A stretch of 64,000 nucleotides of DNA from Dasypus novemcinctus (GCF_030445035.2 NC_080704.1:26950499-27014498); one strand, 5' to 3'. Shown: positions 11,501-21,828, counted from the stretch's first letter. Made by a program: numbers and translations. The notes: a model not told the origin generated them from the letters alone.

Positions 11501-14500
11501 GAGTTCAGTTTCTTTGGAGGAAAAACCTCTGTTCTGCATGAATAGAGGAGCTACCTGGCTATAACCAGTGGAGGGAGGGTCTTTGAAAGAACTGTCTTGC
11601 TTCCCTTTGATATCCTCTTCTAAAGGCATGGAGGTTTTGATTTCCTTCTCTGTTAAATCTGTTACTATTCTTCCTTGTTTTTTATCATAAAGAAAAATTG
11701 TTGACATATTTAATCCACTATTACAACTTCTTTTGTTGTCTTTTTACTTATTTTATTTCTTTTGTCATTTTGGTAGGCATTGGGGAGAGAACAGAGTTCT
11801 TAGGAGGTAGTAACTTGACCATACTGTGGTTGCCAATTTTACATATTTTGCCATAAACCAGGTTTTCCTTCTGATTTATTTTGACAAAAATCTAATGACA
11901 GTAGTATTTGAGGTTCTTTGCTTGGACCGATGGTTTCCTTGACTGGTATGGACTACCAGCTCATAGGTATTTTAAACTTTTTTTCCCAGTAATCAAAATA
12001 GATTTTCCAGCTTTCAGTCCCTGAACGTATTTTTAGGTCAAATATATTTTTATAATCAAATATAATAAGGCTGTGGGTTTCAACTCACTTAGCTAAAGAG
12101 CAATTAATGAAAAAAAAATTCTAAGCAATACAGAATAGCTCCAGAATAGCCAGACAGGTGTTTAAATACTGATAACAATATCAGCTGGCTATGTGACCCT
12201 GAGCACCTTCTCTTTGAGCATGTTTTCTCATCTTCAGAATGGAGATATTGCTACCTCATAAGGTTATTATGTAATGACATTGTAAAAAGAGAAATTCCTA
12301 ATATGGGTTCTGGCAATCAGTAGATAGTTAATAAACAGCTTTTAAAAGGGGGAAAGGATGAACCTCTTATTTTTTGTGCTGTTATACATTAATAGCGCTT
12401 AGAATTAAAATATTATGTGAGTATTGAGAAGATGAAGAAAACAATGCCCTCAAATACTTTAATTTTCCATAATAGTCATAAAATTCTCCACCAGATAATT
12501 TTCAAAAATAGTTGTCACCTTAAACATTTTATACATATTACACCAAGTATGGCAAATGTCTTACTTTCAAGTCTACCAAAGAAGCTGTTTGCGAAATCAG
12601 AGCAGAAAACAGAAGTCAAGGATTTCTTGTCAAAGGAAAAAGGTAGATTTGTTTAGTGTGTGGTATGTGTAGGTATTGTGTGTTATATGGCAAGCTTAAA
12701 ATTTGAGATGAGGCTCATTTACCTCCGAATGGGCTTGACCAGTATTGACAACAGTTTTCCACTCTAAAATAGCTACATGAAAGAACACCCATTGTATAGT
12801 ATTAACAGTTTTGCACGAGTTTGGCCAAGTTGACCTGGTCCAAAGAGAATGGGCCCTAGTTAGTTCAGAATTGAGTTGCTCATTCAAAAAATTTATTGCA
12901 GCATAAGCAGGAAAATTTTAGTAATGTTTAATGTGATTATAAAGCAAGATATTGATCTTTATGTATTTCTATTAAAGGTATATTTAGTTCTTTATACTAC
13001 TCATACATAGGCAGTTAGCCTCAGTACCTGAGATTTTTCTAACCCAAAGTAAATATTGGGTTGAAATCCGTATATATACAGAAGGGAGAGGTGTAGGGGT
13101 GGGTGGGTGTGTGGGTGTGTACCAATAGAGTAGGTAAGTAGTGTGTCGGTTGTGTATAGCATGGTACAGGGATTCACATTAAATAATATTTGTATTAACT
13201 AGAAGAGATGGTCTTAACTCTACCATTCTTGTGTCTTCCAGGGGTCTCTTCATTATTGATGACAAAGGAATCCTAAGACAGATTACTTTGAATGACCTCC
13301 CTGTGGGTAGATCGGTGGATGAGACACTACGTTTGGTTCAGGCATTCCAGTATACTGACAAACATGGAGAAGGTACCCTTTCTAACCATCATAGATAGCC
13401 TTTTGATTTCTCAGTTTGAGAAATGGCAGCATAATAATTTTGGTTTCTTATCCTGAAAATAATCTGGATGGTTCCAGAGTCCTCTGATTATGATTGTTTT
13501 CAAACTGTTAGCATGTTTTTTTTAACAGATCAAAGTATTTAAAGTTATTTTACACAAAATATCACTAATATAGTCTGCTTACTGAATAATATGCAAAGGA
13601 TTCATTACTTGTATAGTCCTTTGGTTAAGCTCAAAGAGAAAAGCTTCTGTTTCAATTTTCAAATTATGTTTCTGTAAATTTAAAATGTGCTGATCTGGCA
13701 ATATTTAGTAATATAGGTTTTAGTTGCATGTTGACATTATTTGATTTAGTTTTTAATAATGTAATCCTCAAAGTTACTCAGTATCACTGGTTCCTCCTTT
13801 TACTCTGAGTTTTAGTAGAAGCTAAATGGGAAAAGTCAGATTTTGCTAAAATATAACATGTCAAATATTCCTTTTAAAAGTGTAACCCAGGACCTGAGAC
13901 AGGGTGCATTCTAAATAAAGGGTAAATCCTGCTTTCCGAATAACTTTATAAAGTCTCTTTTGACAAACAGCAAACTATGACGTCAGTACAAAATACTGCA
14001 GGATACATGGCAAGCAGGCTTACTGGAAGTTTATATAAATTCAGAGAAATTTGCCACTTCCAGGACTTTCAGTTCACTGGATTCCAAAACTTTCCAACTT
14101 CATTAGAGGAACCATTCAGTTTGGTTTCTTATATTGTACATGTAATTAAACAGTATTGACAAAATGAAAATAGATTAGTTGCCTGCTGACTAGCTCCATG
14201 ACTAAAATTCCTTGCTGTGAGCAGGCAGGCTAGTAGAACTCAAGTGCTCAGTGGCCTGAAAATGGTCTTATTAATATATATTGGCTCTACTGTCGGTTTT
14301 ATTTGGGAAAAGAAACATTGAGTTGCTAAAGAAAACTTTGTTAAGTTGTCTTTTGCCCATTTTTGTTCCTTTCAGTTTGCCCTGCTGGTTGGAAACCTGG
14401 TAGTGAAACAGTAAGTTGAATTGATTTTTTTTTTCCATTAACGGGATGGCTGAAGCCAAAAAAAAGCCAGCCAGCCTTAGAATGATCTTACAATAACACT

Positions 14501-17500
14501 ATCTTGATTTTGTAAATTAAGTAAATATCAGTAGGCAGAAATTGTAGAGTACAGGCATACTTTGGACTGTAGACTGTAGGGAGAGTAGCTAAAACTGTGA
14601 AAAGCAGAATAATGGGGCTAAATGCTGTGAATTTTAAAGCCAAGTATCCAGAGAAGTGTATCATTTTTTAAAATAATTAAGGGAACCATGGAAACTTGGT
14701 TGAATAAATTCTGAGGTCTTAGAAGTCATATGTGGAATCCCTTCCTATAGAATAGGCAAAAAAAGTCACAAGCAAAACCTTTCTTTGTGTGGTGAAAAAC
14801 TTTTGAGAAAATCTGGCTTAATTAACACTGAAGCAAATGATTCTCTCCTTGTCATGTATCTCCTTTGAAGGAAGTAAATATTGAAACAGGTACATTCTTT
14901 CATTTAAGGAGGTTGTATAATTTGTAGATAATGCCTGAAATAGTCTCTGGCCAATTTGAAAATTCACTATGAACCTTTTTTTAAATACTGTTTATCTTCT
15001 AAAAATCAAGAGTTTTACACCAACTGTAATGAGGGAATTGACAAATACTAGAGTACTGGAGGAAGAAATCAGTATCTTAACAAAAAAATATAGAATTGTA
15101 AGACTTTCCCTCCTTATTTTTTAGTATGTCAACAAAAGAATCATGCCATAGACAAAAAGAGGTTGAAATTTACTCTGATTTTGGGTTAGGTAAAGTAACA
15201 CTTCACTGATTTCGAACCAATTTCTGGTGAGTTTGCAAAGCAGCTTTGCCTCTGAGGGTCAAAGTATTGTAATACAAACATCTATACATAGATCTGATAA
15301 ACCTCAAAGGGGATTTGAAAGGTACTTTGAACACTAGATACCATAAGTTATAAATTAGTCATTTGGTTGATTTACATTTACTAATTGTGAGGCTTACAGA
15401 TAGAAGTATAAATCAGAAGATGCTAGCATCACCTGAGAAGTCTTAAAAAGCATTTTGGGTAGGGATTTGAGTTAGTGGGTACTTCCCCCAGGAGCTGTAG
15501 CAAAACCAACTGTTACTGATTAATCACAACATTATCAATCAAAAGCATGTGCTAATTAAATAGCCACACCCTGAGAGGTCAGCAAAAGCTCCCAAGAAGT
15601 ACAGATTAACTGTGAAAGGTATTATTATAGGATGAGTATTTTACATTTCAGAAAATCTGCTGGCTATTCACTTGATTAACTTTTGGAGGCCCATAAACCC
15701 CTTTGAGAAACATTAAAACCATGGATTCCCCTTGCCAAAACAATGCACGTGTTGTCACATACTATGGTCATTTTTTTTCAACACTTACTGAGCACCTGCT
15801 GTATGGCAACTATTCACAATATTACTATAGCCAGATAGTATTTATTAGTGACCAGCACAGCCGAGGTCCCTGCCCTCAGTTACATTCTCATTCTAATTTT
15901 TGGTTGTGGTAATTGTTTTTAAAAACAGGTTGGGTGGAGCAGGTGGAGCTCAGTGATTGATCCCCTGCTTCACATGTACAAGGTCCCAGGTTCAATCCCC
16001 AGTACCTCCTTAAGAAACAATAAAATATAAACAGGTTGGTGGGAACTGATGGAATAGTGCAGTGCCCGGGGTGGGAATAAAGTAGTCAGGAAAGCCTTCT
16101 AAGATGATATTTGAACTGAAACCTGAGTGAAGAGATGGAGCCAGTCCTGCAAAGAGCAGTACAGAAAGAACAGCAAGGACAGAGGTCCTGAGGCAGGAAT
16201 GAACTTAGGCATGTTCAAAGAACAGAAAGGGGCCAGTGTAGCAGAAATACAGGGATGGGAATAGGAAGAGTGTCATGTGGTATGGAGAGTTTGAGAACAA
16301 TGAGAACTGATTCAGTGACATGGAGTTCATTGGTGACCATATTGAACTTAGTGTCCAGAGAATAGTGAGGGCAAAAGCCAATTTGGGGTGGAGGCAGGGT
16401 GAGGAAAATGAGACAAAGTATGTACAACTAGTTCAAGAAATGTAGCCATGAAGGGGAGAAGAAAATTAAGAAAATAGGTGGAAATGGGAATGTAGAATCA
16501 AAAAAGGCTTTATGGTGGCCTTTCCTTTTAGATAGATGAATTTTTTCATCTCCATCTCCCTCATTTCTCTCCTGGATGTTGCCTAGCCCTCCTGGTTGGC
16601 CTTCCCATTCCTTGTGTCCACCAGCCTCTCCCAGCCTCATCTCCCCTATGATTCCTGCACTCATGCATGCATGCATGCTATGCTTCCACCAAATCACGAT
16701 TCATTATTCTCTAAAATAAGCCCTGCTTTTTCACACTTTCGTGCCTTTGCTCAGGTATTTCTACAGCCTAGAAAGCCTGTCTTCTTCTCTAAATTCTATT
16801 CTTCTTTCAAGACCAACTTAAATGCCTCCTGTCCTCTAAAGCCTTGCCTTTTTCACCATCTCAGCTTCCATCAAGTCATACAACCCATATTAGAACATGA
16901 TTGCATTGTGCACTGTATCAAAAACAGTTGTGTACATGTACATCTTCCCTACGTGCTTATAAAAGCCTCAAAGGCAGGAACTTGGGTAGCTATTCTTGTA
17001 TCCCCCTGCTGCTCAGGGCCCTGTTGGCACTTAGTAGTTATTCAGTAAGTACTTGTGAATTGAATGTGAATTTAATGAGATTATAAACTGGCAAAGGCAG
17101 GATACTCCTTGAAGTGATACTGAAAAATCAGGTAAAATTTATTTTATGCTGAAGAAAAATTCTGAAGAAAATGCATATAAGAACTATTATAAGCCAATTA
17201 TGCAATAGTTTTTTTAAAATGTTAAGTAGTAAGTAACATAGTTAATGAGAGATCAAATTATATTTGAAGTTAAAAAATCTAGAAAGTTTCTGTGATGCTC
17301 TTGGAATAGGCACTTTTATTTAGAGTATTACTTCATTCAGTAAATAGTTATTTAACAATACTTGATGTTGTATTTGAGGTTTGTTTTACTTTGCAACTTC
17401 ACATTACAAGGCTGCATTCTGAACCTCCAAAACCATTTGATAAATGCTTAGTGAACCCATTGATCCCCTTTCCCAGTATGGTATACCACCATTTAGTCAA

Positions 17501-17868
17501 TAAATTCTTTTAAAAACACATTAACATCTGTAGCCATGCTCTCTCGATGTGTTTGATTTAATTAGATCAAACCTGAAGATGCCATGAAAGCCTGGTGGCC
17601 AAGAGAAGAGCTGTAAGTAAAATTTGGGGTGCTTGAGTACAGATGTTAATTTACTAACAAATAATAAATTTGCCTTTGGGGATATCTGAAGTTAATAGGT
17701 AGGACAGACTCAGTTTTTCCTAAATATCTGGCACACAATCATCTTTAGTTATGATCTAGCCAACTAATGTAAGACTACTAATGATGTACTTTAAATTTAA
17801 AAATGTTTTTTTTACAGATAATACCAGATCCAGCTGGAAAACTGAAGTATTTTGACAAACTAAATTGA
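2260..17868 (+). CDS. PRDX4: Peroxiredoxin 4 (whole gene, seven coding exons)
   Basis: Typical 2-Cys peroxiredoxin of the endoplasmic reticulum and secretory pathway; it reduces H2O2 and passes oxidising equivalents to PDI-family proteins. Exons 2260-2500, 6201-6318, 7780-7896, 9838-9960, 13242-13372, 14376-14410 and 17818-17868 join in phase to 271 residues, the human length. Visible landmarks: signal peptide core about residues 21-37, PRDX4-specific N-terminal Cys at 51 (ECHFYAGG), peroxidatic Cys124 in FVCPTE, the GGLG motif in exon 4, resolving Cys in GEVCPAGW spanning exons 5-6, and the C-terminal YF motif in exon 7. GGLG and YF together mark eukaryotic peroxiredoxins sensitive to hyperoxidation. 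All introns have GT-AG ends. The start ATG has G at -3 and +4; an in-frame ATG follows at 2290. The introns rule out a retrocopy. Its neighbour ACOT9 is convergent. Confidence 0.97.
4063..4245 (+). mobile_element. DAS-SINE, two tRNA-like units
   Basis: Two head units, each with an A-box-like 'gatgtag.tc' and a B-box-like 'ggattcaatccccagtacct', are separated by an 'aaaaacaaacaaatgaaaa' linker and end in an A-rich tail. Confidence 0.8.
4294..4730 (-). mobile_element. DAS-SINE, long form
   Basis: A plus-strand poly-T and 'tttattt' run leads into the body, and the tRNA-like head ends at 'ggccaagtcagcttccc', so the element reads on the minus strand. A likely target-site duplication is cttttatataatt (4280) against cttttatattaatt (4731). 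Confidence 0.85.
6201..6318 (+). CDS. PRDX4: PRDX4 exon 2
   Basis: Acceptor TTTCTTTCTTAG, donor GTAAGT at 6319. It encodes [20 protein letters not shown] and on to FFYPLDF, the start of the thioredoxin fold. Enters at phase 1 and leaves at phase 2. Confidence 0.96.
6319..7779 (+). other. PRDX4 intron 2
   Basis: GT-AG intron with short CA/TA microsatellite tracts at about 6797-6812 and 7010-7050. No clear interspersed element or gene was recognised. Confidence 0.85.
7780..7896 (+). CDS. PRDX4: PRDX4 exon 3 (peroxidatic cysteine)
   Basis: Acceptor AAATTTCAG, donor GTCAGT at 7897. It encodes [18 protein letters not shown] and on to HLAW; the Cys of FVCPTE is the peroxidatic cysteine (residue 124). 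Confidence 0.96.
7897..9837 (+). other. PRDX4 intron 3 with old L1 remnants
   Basis: GT-AG intron, AT-rich. Positions about 8350-8520 ('gaattgcaaattaaaatgacaagag', 'cattctcacata') and about 9480-9740 read like two pieces of one ancient plus-strand L1 (late ORF2 and 3' end). The part between, 8560-9480, is not recognised. Confidence 0.55.
9838..9960 (+). CDS. PRDX4: PRDX4 exon 4 (GGLG motif)
   Basis: Acceptor GTTTGTTACAG, donor GTATCT at 9961. It encodes [20 protein letters not shown] and on to DSGHTLR. GGLG is one half of the hyperoxidation-sensitivity signature. The human protein has Arg where Lys precedes QGG. Confidence 0.96.
10480..10720 (-). mobile_element. Old L1 fragment
   Basis: The order 'aacagctttagatataattcaccca', 'tctactttctgtctgtagatttgcct', 'tttcatataaatggaatc' and 'ttcacttagcataatgtttt' is characteristic of an ancient mammalian L1 segment. 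Orientation is a guess. Confidence 0.45.
10985..11100 (-). mobile_element. L2 3' end
   Basis: 'caacaaatatttattttgtgcc', 'tgtgccagacactgttcttg' and 'gaacagtgaacaaaac' in this order are the reverse complement of the L2 3' terminus. Confidence 0.65.
12110..12345 (+). mobile_element. MIR SINE
   Basis: 'ggctatgtgaccctgagcac', 'ttttctcatcttcagaatgg', 'ctacctcataaggttattat' and a degenerate 'gtagatagttaataaaca' follow the MIR core and tail in order. Confidence 0.7.
13242..13372 (+). CDS. PRDX4: PRDX4 exon 5
   Basis: Acceptor TTGTGTCTTCCAG, donor GTACCC at 13373. It encodes [20 protein letters not shown] and on to FQYTDKHGE, and ends one base into the Val codon before the resolving cysteine. Confidence 0.96.
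14376..14410 (+). CDS. PRDX4: PRDX4 exon 6 (resolving cysteine)
   Basis: Acceptor TTCCTTTCAG, donor GTAAGT at 14411. A 35-base exon encoding [12 protein letters not shown], including the resolving cysteine, and ending in phase 0. It can join in frame either to exon 7 at 17818 or to the candidate exon at 17566. Confidence 0.96.
15775..16430 (-). mobile_element. L2, interrupted by a DAS-SINE
   Basis: 'caacacttactgagcacctgc' and 'cgaggtccctgccctcagttac' (15775-15880) are reverse-complement L2 3' end. After the SINE the element continues with 'gccttctaagatgatatttgaact', 'cctgaggcaggaatgaact' and 'ggccagtgtagcag', the antisense of L2 body sequence. Confidence 0.65.
15934..16028 (+). mobile_element. 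DAS-SINE, single unit
   Basis: tRNA-like head with 'gagctcagtgattgatcccc' and 'ggttcaatccccagtacctc' plus a short A-rich tail. It is flanked by aaacaggttgg at 15923 and 16029, an 11-bp target-site duplication, and is inserted in an L2. Confidence 0.88.
16700..17065 (+). mobile_element. L2 3' end
   Basis: 'ttcgtgcctttgctcaggta', 'ctttcaagaccaacttaaatg', 'aaaggcaggaacttgg' and 'ggcacttagtagttattcag' follow the L2 3' region in sense order. A (CATG)n run at 16660-16679 lies just upstream. Confidence 0.6.
17566..17612 (+). CDS. PRDX4: Candidate alternative terminal exon of PRDX4 (exon 6b)
   Basis: A 47-base open segment lies between an AG acceptor (gatttaattag, 17555-17565) and a consensus GTAAGT donor at 17613. 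Joined after exon 6 in phase 0 it reads [15 protein letters not shown] and then CT. Splicing on to exon 7 gives CTA-TAA (Leu, stop); reading through gives CTG-TAA (Leu, stop). Either way the tail is 16 residues ending REEL, so the protein stays 271 long. Four of the first eight residues equal those of the usual tail (I, P, A and K of IIPDPAGK), and TIKP is what other 2-Cys peroxiredoxins carry here. The tail lacks the YF motif. REEL fits the KDEL-type pattern. The acceptor's pyrimidine tract is weak. It could be a chance or inactive exon. Confidence 0.5.
17818..17868 (+). CDS. PRDX4: PRDX4 exon 7, C-terminus and stop
   Basis: Acceptor TTTTTTTACAG. It encodes [16 protein letters not shown] then TGA, identical to the human tail as I remember it, and includes the YF motif linked with hyperoxidation sensitivity. 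Confidence 0.97.
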   Translation: MIPDPAGKLKYFDKLN

Positions 17869-17935
17869 AAAATACTTCCCTCAGGTTATGATGCTTGAAA
17901 GCTGTCAACAATAAAGTTCAGTGTTTTATTACCAC
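17869..17935 (+). terminator. PRDX4 3' UTR and polyadenylation signal
   Basis: AATAAA at 17910-17915, 42 bases after the stop codon, followed by a T/G-rich stretch. Cleavage probably lies near 17930. The UTR is very short. Confidence 0.75.
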
Positions 17936-18102
17936 ATTGTGTTGCAGTAGTGGTTTCTTAGAGAATACAGAAATCCATGTCATGCTTCCAGGGATGAGCC
18001 TCCTGGCACTGAAGGATTATTACCAAGAACCAACTAGCAGTGCATCTGGAAAAAGACCTTAACCAAAAGGGGGAAATGGTAAATAGAAGTCAGTTTTTGA
18101 GT

Positions 18103-18315
18103 ATGGGCCATGATGTGGACCATTGACCATGGGGTGCAGAGATTCCCAGAGGTGTACTTACCAGGTGCAATGGATGTGTCATGATGATGGGAGTGAGGGT
18201 TGCTGGGGGGGGGAGTGGTGGAGTGGGGGTGGTATGGTTGAATGGGACCTCATATTTTTTTAATGTAATATTTTTACAAAATCAATTAAAAAAAATAAAA
18301 TTAAAATAAAAAAAG
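18103..18315 (+). mobile_element. Nested L1 3' end, inner copy 1
   Basis: Starts at 'tatgggccatgatgtggacc' and ends in an A-rich tail after 'aatgtaatatttttac'. It splits the outer element between the segments matching 38041-38090 and 38102 onward. Confidence 0.75.
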
Positions 18316-18821
18316 ATTTCAAAGTGAGTGGGGAGGTCATTCCAGAGATTGCGTTTATGCACATCTCAGCAGGATCTCACTGACTGCCACAATAACAGTG
18401 CCTCAAATAGTGGGGCTCCTGATGGCTGTAGAGACATCCAGAAACTATAAGCAGGGCAGACAGCTCGGCAATTTGGCACCCTGTCAGTGGGCATTACTTT
18501 GGAATTTATGCTCTCCAGTGTAACAGACTCATTTACAGGTTCTCTATACATGGCTCTTCTGCCCCTTTTATTTGAACCTATAATTAACACTATACTTGAA
18601 AAATATATGTCCCAGAGACTTAAATCTTTGGTCCATCCATGTGCCAAGTGAGCCCTGAATCTCAGCAGAGTTGCAACACCTACTCTCCAGTTCATTGGAC
18701 TCGCCCAGGACAACTAACAAGGAGATGATGGACAACACCCATCTCAAGGAACAGAGTGTCTGCAACTCCAAGCATGACAGTTCGATCTGCCCCATGGGAT
18801 CTAAGCTCCCTCCCAATTCAT

Positions 18822-19742
18822 GCACAACTGAGCAGAGTCAGAGAGACAGATAAAGCAGATACAACCCCCAGATATTGGTTCCTATGAAGGCTAAAGAGAC
18901 CCATGAGAGTTATGGTCATGGCCGATGGGGTTTACTACCAGGGCAGATGGCCCCTCTCTGGAAATGGTGTTTATGTGTGATGAATCTGGACTCAGATGGG
19001 ATCTCCCTTCATAAGACTTTCATACTAATCTGCTGGAGGTGCAGTTAACGTTGGGGTTTAAGATATAGTTAGGGGATTTGAATCTCTGGACTGATAATGT
19101 GATAGCCAGGTCCTGAGCCTCAACAGACTCCAGCACCTACAATCTGATTTATTGGACTTACCACACTCAGCTAAGATGGAGTTGAAGAAGGACAATCACC
19201 ACACCATGGAGCCTAGAGTGATTACAACTGGAAATGGGAGGATGGCAGCCAGCATCCATGTGGAATCTGAGCCTCCTCTTGACATAGAGGTGCAATGGAC
19301 ACAACCAATCCAATGTCCACATAGAAGAGGTGGCATTGGATTGGGAAAAGTGGACATGGTGGACGATGGGTATGGGGAAGGGCAGGAAGAGATGAGAGGT
19401 GGGGGCGTATTTGGGACGTGGAGCTGCCCTGGATGGCGCCTCGGGGGTGATCACCGGACATCGTGGATCCTCACAGGGCCCACTGGATGGAATGGAGGAG
19501 AGTATGGGCCATGATGTGGACCATTGTCTATGAGGTGCAGAGGTGCCCAAAAATGTACTTACCAAATCCAATGGATGTGTCATGATGATGGGAACGAGTG
19601 TTGTTGGGGGGGGAGAGGGGGGGTGGGGGGGGGGAGAGGGGGGGTGGGGGGGTGGGGTTGAATGGGACCTCACATATATATTTTTAATGTAATATTATTA
19701 CAAAGTCAATAAAAAATAAATAAATAAATAAAGGCAAAAAAA
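18822..19742 (+). mobile_element. Nested L1 3' end, inner copy 2
   Basis: Nearly identical to 22560-23460, starting at 'tgcacaactgagcagagtca' and ending in a long A-rich tail after a G-rich run. It splits the outer element; the equivalent site in the intact copy is at about 38620. Confidence 0.8.
19600..19662 (+). repeat. G-rich low-complexity run
   Basis: Several runs of 4-10 G with single A or T breaks, just upstream of the tail of the inner L1 copy. Possible G-quadruplex. Confidence 0.7.
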
Positions 19743-20309
19743 AAAAGGAAGCAGAGTAGGCATCACCATCCCTAAGACTGGGGAATGAACAATGGACTAA
19801 AGTAGACTTACTATTGTTCTACTATAGACTTAATTATTCTAGCAATGGAAGAACTTGGTATCATTGATATAAAGGCAGTGGCCACCAGAGATTGAGGGAT
19901 GGGAGAGGGAAGAATAGGTGTAATATGGGGGCATTCTGAGGACACTGGATTTGTCCTACATGACATTGCAGTGATGGATACAGGCCATTGTATATTTTGT
20001 CATAACTTTAAAAATTGCATGGGAAAGAGTAAACTATAATGTAAACTAGTCCATGGTTAGTAGCAGTGCTTCAATATGGGTTCATCAACTGTAACAAATG
20101 TACCACACTAACGAAGAATGTTAATGTGGGAAAGTGCGGGCAGGGGGCGGGGTAGGAAGTGGGCCATATGGGAATCCCTTCTATTTTTTATGTAACATTT
20201 TTGTCATCTAAAGCGTCTTTAAAAATAAAAAGTCCATGTCATGGTCCAAAGATAGTGTTCAAATTTTAGACACTGCTAGTAAGAAATGTCAGATTGAATT
20301 AAACCAGTT

Positions 20310-20525
20310 ATAACAACTAACATTTATGGAAAACATGTATATGTCAGGCATTATTAAGCAGGTTAGGTGAATTATTTTAATTATTTTAACTCAGAGCAAC
20401 TCCGAGTTCTTTACAGATGAGGAAACTAAACCACAGATAAATTACTTATCCAAAGTTACATAGCTAGCTAGTAAAAGGCAGAACCAGAATTTGAACCCAG
20501 ACAGACTTAATTCTAGTTTCTGGAC
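20310..20525 (-). mobile_element. MIR SINE
   Basis: 'aactaacatttatgg', 'atgtcaggcattattaagca', 'acagatgaggaaactaaacc', 'acatagctagctagtaaaag' and 'gaatttgaacccagacag' are the reverse complement of MIR in order. Confidence 0.75.
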
Positions 20526-21499
20526 TCTTGACACTCCATTGTGGCTCACCTCTACTTTTTAAGGGAAGCAGTAAAAAACAGGTAATGAGCAGTCGCCTTG
20601 CATGAGAACTTACAGGAATAGTGGATCCCTCATAGCAAACCTCTCTAAATAAACCCTTTTGGCCCCCCATTTTCTCTGTATTCATTTTCAACTTGTACCA
20701 AATTTATATGTAACATGTTAGATTTAGTCAATAAAAGTTGAATCCCTAACTATACATACATAGTACACTTTTAACAAATTACCATATATAAAACTCCAGT
20801 GCTGCTGGTTCACCCCATTTGCCACTCCAAGAGGTAGCTGCTTCATTGTAAGTAAAGTGCCACATAGTTAAAGGGACCTGATAGCCAGAAGAATTCATCT
20901 CATTCTCTTTTCCATGATAATCCTCTCCACACTCCCAAAAAGCCACAAAAAGTTCTGTTTTACTCATGGAACAATCCTCTATCTGCTTAAGTTTCTATTC
21001 TCTGGAGCTTTTCTAGGCCTACTTGTCCATTTAGGTATGGTCACAAGGACAACTATTTTTAGAACCATTTTGGGAAAAGCCAGCCATTACTATTTCATTC
21101 AGTAACTACTGATTACCTATGCTAAACACTTGGCACACATCAGTGACCACATGACAGATTTCTGCCTCAAGGAGTTTAGCAGTTGATTACTGAAGCAGGT
21201 GCTGATAGTGTAGTAATTTCTGGGTATGTACAAATAAGTGAAAATACACCCAGGCTCACTGCTCATACAGGGTGACAAATAGCCTATGAATAAAATAACA
21301 TTAAATGTACCCCTTCTCAGTGCCTTTTACAAATTATCCCTTCAAACAGCTGACTTCTGGGAGTCTGTAGGTCCAAAATGATATCCTAAAAATTTTCTCT
21401 CAGCCATTAACAGAAGACTAGAGCGTGTTCAGAGAGGCTAGTCCCATGCCCTACTGGAGAGGATGGGCCCCAGGCCTGAACTGGATGCAGCTATCCCAC
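20526..21499. other. Intergenic, nothing recognised
   Basis: AT-rich unique sequence between PRDX4 and ACOT9 with no convincing ORF, RNA gene or repeat seen by eye. Confidence 0.4.
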
Positions 21500-21722
21500 C
21501 TAGAGCAGTGATATTCAACCAGGGACGGTTTTGGCCCCTAGGGGACATGGCGATACCTGGAGACATCTTTTGGTTGTCACAACTGTGGGAGTGCTACTAG
21601 CATCTAGGGGTTAGATGTCAGGGATGCTGCAAACACAACGCACAGGACAGTCCCCACAACAAAGAATTAGCTGACTCAAAATGCCAACAGTGTCAAGGCT
21701 GAGAAATGCTGCTCTAGAAATA
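21500..21722 (+). mobile_element. MER20 DNA transposon (hAT-Charlie)
   Basis: 'gatattcaaccagggacgg', 'cctggagacatcttttggtt', 'gtcacaactgtgggagtgct', 'caggacagtccccacaac' and 'aaggctgagaaatgctgctc' match the MER20 non-autonomous element through nearly full length. Confidence 0.75.
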
Positions 21723-21828
21723 GCTTCCCACAGATTAAGGAAGCAGGCAACCAGTATGGTTTAATATCTGCCTGTGCAGCAGGACAGAGACATGCCATGA
21801 CAGTAGCTTATCTAAAATAAGAGGTCAA

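Larger units (their letters stand above)
9961..13241 (+). other. PRDX4 intron 4 with old repeats
   Basis: GT-AG intron of 3.3 kb. Recognisable pieces are a MIR-age fragment (about 10150-10310), an old L1 3' segment (about 10480-10720), an L2 3' end (about 10985-11100) and a MIR (about 12110-12345). A GT-rich microsatellite lies at about 13090-13130. Confidence 0.7.
14411..17817 (+). other. PRDX4 intron 6
   Basis: GT-AG intron of 3.4 kb with a minus-strand L2 broken by a one-unit DAS-SINE (15775-16430), a plus-strand L2 3' end (about 16700-17065) and a candidate cassette exon (17566-17612). Nothing recognised in 14411-15770. Confidence 0.85.
17985..20232 (+). mobile_element. L1 3' end-type element (outer copy) hosting two nested copies
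   Basis: Flanked by tccatgtcatg at 17974-17984 and 20233-20243, an 11-bp target-site duplication. Its own sequence (17985-18102, 18316-18821, about 19743-20232) is collinear with the uninterrupted copy at about 37510-39110. It ends in A-rich sequence and carries no ORF of note. I read it as a 5'-truncated L1 3' region because variable 5' ends, A-tails and target-site duplications are seen and part of the family matches the L1 end at 60265. Confidence 0.7.

Noticed and set aside
2260-17868. PRDX4 as a processed retrocopy
   Set aside because: Seven exons with intact GT-AG introns and an intact frame show it is the parental gene.
19167-19673. 168-codon minus-strand frame rich in Pro and His
   Set aside because: It is the complement of the L1 3' end and its G-rich tract, and recurs at 22908-23396 and 40328-40780.
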